Of a stretch of DNA of 12,898 nucleotides, positions 11,658-12,898 are shown in pieces. Source of the stretch: Candidatus Shapirobacteria bacterium (GTDB lineage Bacteria; Patescibacteriota; Microgenomatia; VGLL01); the NCBI GenBank assembly GCA_016866735.1, contig VGLL01000017.1, positions 1-12,898 of the forward strand, written 5' to 3'. The notes beneath the pieces are model-generated. The model was not told where the DNA came from. It saw only the letters and a list, made by a program, of their open reading frames with translations, and ran no database searches. A program made the translations under genes and the position numbers. Numbering within the stretch: position 1 is the first letter of the stretch; every line of letters starts with the position of its first letter.

Positions 11658-12575
11658 CTAATCGACTAAGTTCACTCCCTTCTCCAAGAGCGCTGCCTCA
11701 ATTATTTTCAGCGACTTCTCTCCTAAATTCTTAATCCGATTGAGCTTCTTCCGCCCCGCCTTGACCAGATCACCCACCGTTTCAATTTGGCCTTTCATTA
11801 ACGTATTGCTAATCCGAACGGGAATCGCCAGCTCCTCAATCGAAAGCTTGTGCGCCTCCTCCGCAGCACCCAGGGACTCCAGTTTTTTCTCGGCCGGCCT
11901 CTTCTTTGGCTCAATAACTTGAGAAAAGTAGGCAATAACAATCTTGGCTGCCTCCTTGAGGGCGACAAGCGGCTTAATCGTGCCGTCGGTCCAAATCTCC
12001 AAGGCCAACTTTTCAAAATTGACCATCCCGCCCACGCGAGTAGCCGCCACCTGATAATTTACTCTTCTGACCGGAGAAAAAAGCGCATCTACCGGAATTA
12101 CCCCAATCTCACCCCCCGTTTTTCTCTGCTCGTAGGGCGAATAGCCATAACCTTTTTCCACTTCCATCTCGATTTTCAGCTTTGCCTTCTTGTCGGCGAG
12201 ATTGGCGATAACTAAGTCGGGGTTGGCACTTTTGAGGCCGGCGGGCAGCTTGAGAAGCCCCGCTTTTACCTCCTTTGGTCCAATCGCCTCTAAAGTTATT
12301 TTTGCCGGCTTGTCGATATCTCCGGCAATCCTTACCTGCTTCAGGTTAAGAATAAGCTCGACGATGTCTTCTTTCAGCCCCGACAGTGTCGTAAACTGGT
12401 GTCTTACCCCCTCGACTTTGGCAGAAACAATCGCCAAGCCGGGAAGGGCCGTTAAAAGAACCCGGCGGAAAGAATTTCCCAACGTATGACCAAACCCCGG
12501 CGCCAGGGGCTCGATGATAAACCTTCCGTATTCGTCTGTCTGATCTTCGCTCGTGACTTGAAATATTGGCTCCAA
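11658..12575 (-). CDS. rpoA: DNA-directed RNA polymerase subunit alpha
   Basis: Alpha dimerises to nucleate the polymerase core and touches upstream DNA and activators with its C-terminal domain. In 305 residues the N-terminal domain has EPLAPGFGHTLGNSFRRVLL (dimerisation helix) and EMEVEKGYGYSP; the C-terminal domain has SIEELAIPVRISNTLMKGQI and LNRIKNLGEKSLKII, the helix-hairpin-helix. Both domains are complete. The start is a TTG at 12573-12575, chosen because it gives the normal EPIFQV start and lies 10 bases after AGGAGG; a GTG nearer the ribosome site is out of frame. It abuts rplQ. Confidence 0.97.
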   Translation of the reverse strand: MEPIFQVTSEDQTDEYGRFIIEPLAPGFGHTLGNSFRRVLLTALPGLAIVSAKVEGVRHQFTTLSGLKEDIVELILNLKQVRIAGDIDKPAKITLEAIGPKEVKAGLLKLPAGLKSANPDLVIANLADKKAKLKIEMEVEKGYGYSPYEQRKTGGEIGVIPVDALFSPVRRVNYQVAATRVGGMVNFEKLALEIWTDGTIKPLVALKEAAKIVIAYFSQVIEPKKRPAEKKLESLGAAEEAHKLSIEELAIPVRISNTLMKGQIETVGDLVKAGRKKLNRIKNLGEKSLKIIEAALLEKGVNLVD

Positions 12576-12585
12576 GACTTACTCA

Positions 12586-12592
12586 CCTCCTT
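12586..12592 (-). promoter_or_regulatory. Ribosome binding site of rpoA (TTG start)
   Basis: AAGGAGG on the minus strand, 10 bases before TTG 12575. A second GGAGGA at 12604-12608 lies in the loop of a small hairpin (CCCAAA 12596-12601 with TTTGGG 12610-12615) just upstream. Confidence 0.6.
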
Positions 12593-12619
12593 CAACCCAA
12601 AAGTCCTCCTTTGGGATTA

Positions 12620-12674
12620 CCCAGCTGAGCTGGGTTACAATCCAGCTTAGCTGGAATTACCCAGCTGAGCTGGG
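12620..12674. repeat. Array of three 15-base palindromes between rpsD and rpoA
   Basis: CCCAGCTGAGCTGGG (12620-12634), TCCAGCTTAGCTGGA (12641-12655) and CCCAGCTGAGCTGGG (12660-12674) follow each other at 19-21 base steps. Each is CCAGCT-N-AGCTGG with one central base. The array begins one base after the rpsD stop codon and fills most of the 100-base gap. In RNA each could form a tight hairpin only with a strained loop; as DNA they could be protein sites. Confidence 0.85.
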
Positions 12675-12675
12675 A

Positions 12676-12898
12676 TTATCGTGAATAATACTCTACAATA
12701 TATTGGGCGTCAATATCTGTTTCTGTCTCTTCCGGTTTCGGCAGCCTCACCATCTTGCCTACAGGCCCTTTTCTCTCAAACCAGGGAGCCTCCTTCACTT
12801 CCTTTTTCCCCAATTGTTCCTTTACCAGGGGAATTTTCAATCCTTTTTCCGAAAAGGTAACCACTTGGCCCGGAGCAACCTGATAAGAGGCAATGTTT
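12676..12898 (-). CDS. rpsD: 30S ribosomal protein S4 (3' part only)
   Basis: Only the C-terminal 73 residues are in the window. They start NIASYQVAPGQVVTFSEKGL and end ETDIDAQYIVEYYSR, the usual S4 ending. The S4 RNA-binding domain lies upstream, outside the window. In E. coli S4 represses the alpha operon by binding its mRNA; the palindromes after this gene are worth viewing in that light. Confidence 0.93.
   Translation of the reverse strand, partial: NIASYQVAPGQVVTFSEKGLKIPLVKEQLGKKEVKEAPWFERKGPVGKMVRLPKPEETETDIDAQYIVEYYSR

Noticed and set aside
10319..12489. Long plus-strand reading frames opposite the ribosomal genes
   Set aside because: They mirror the codon structure of rpsI, rplM, rplQ and rpoA and show no protein family features.

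Overview
The window looks like a chromosomal segment of a small-genome bacterium, most probably a member of the Patescibacteria (Candidate Phyla Radiation, Microgenomates- or Parcubacteria-like). This is inferred from three things: the rpsD-rpoA-rplQ-rplM-rpsI block, a PaaX/Cas2-like gene of the kind often seen in that group, and many small single-pass or multi-pass membrane proteins without known function. No taxonomic marker was searched.

Layout. (1) 1-1016, minus: nearly complete recA, running off the left edge. (2) 1082-1154, plus: tRNA-Pro(GGG), followed 31 bases later by a zinc-finger protein with a homing-endonuclease-associated repeat and a PD-(D/E)XK-like C-terminus. (3) 2242-4926: a small membrane-protein gene that appears to have been cut by an insertion sequence. 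IS-A (about 1.3 kb, DD35E transposase) has long two-part terminal inverted repeats and an 8-bp target duplication. It lies directly against a second element, IS-B (about 0.94 kb, IS481/IS3-like), whose transposase is split into two overlapping frames with a -1 offset. (4) 4996-6385, plus: two overlapping membrane-protein genes and a Nudix hydrolase of GDP-mannose-mannosyl-hydrolase type. (5) 6452-8601: a PaaX/Cas2-like gene (minus) with hairpins on both sides. A nicotinamidase gene and a cupin gene follow on the plus strand, then a nitroreductase gene truncated by a 196-bp, near-identical copy of the 5' part of the PaaX/Cas2-like gene. (6) 8673-10004, plus: a membrane-anchored lipid- or wall-facing protein of unknown function with its own good promoter. 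(7) 10005-10422: a gene-free stretch holding a REP-like repeat, a 26-bp perfect palindrome and small hairpins. (8) 10423-12898, minus: the alpha-operon genes rpsI, rplM, rplQ, rpoA and the 3' end of rpsD, tightly packed and co-directional, with three palindromes in a row between rpsD and rpoA.

How the genes fit together. Housekeeping blocks (recA and tRNA on the left, ribosomal/RNA-polymerase operon on the right) enclose about 9 kb of accessory DNA that shows repeated rearrangement: two insertion sequences side by side, a partial gene duplication, a broken nitroreductase and a putative mobile nuclease next to a tRNA. The most unusual signal is the PaaX/Cas2-like locus. A related hairpin (arms TGGTACAA / TTGTACCA, loop with GCTCCAGC) occurs three times: just before the start codon, just after the stop codon, and in the partial copy 1.5 kb away. 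This fits either an autoregulatory operator or the ends of a small mobile unit. Neither can be proved from this sequence alone.
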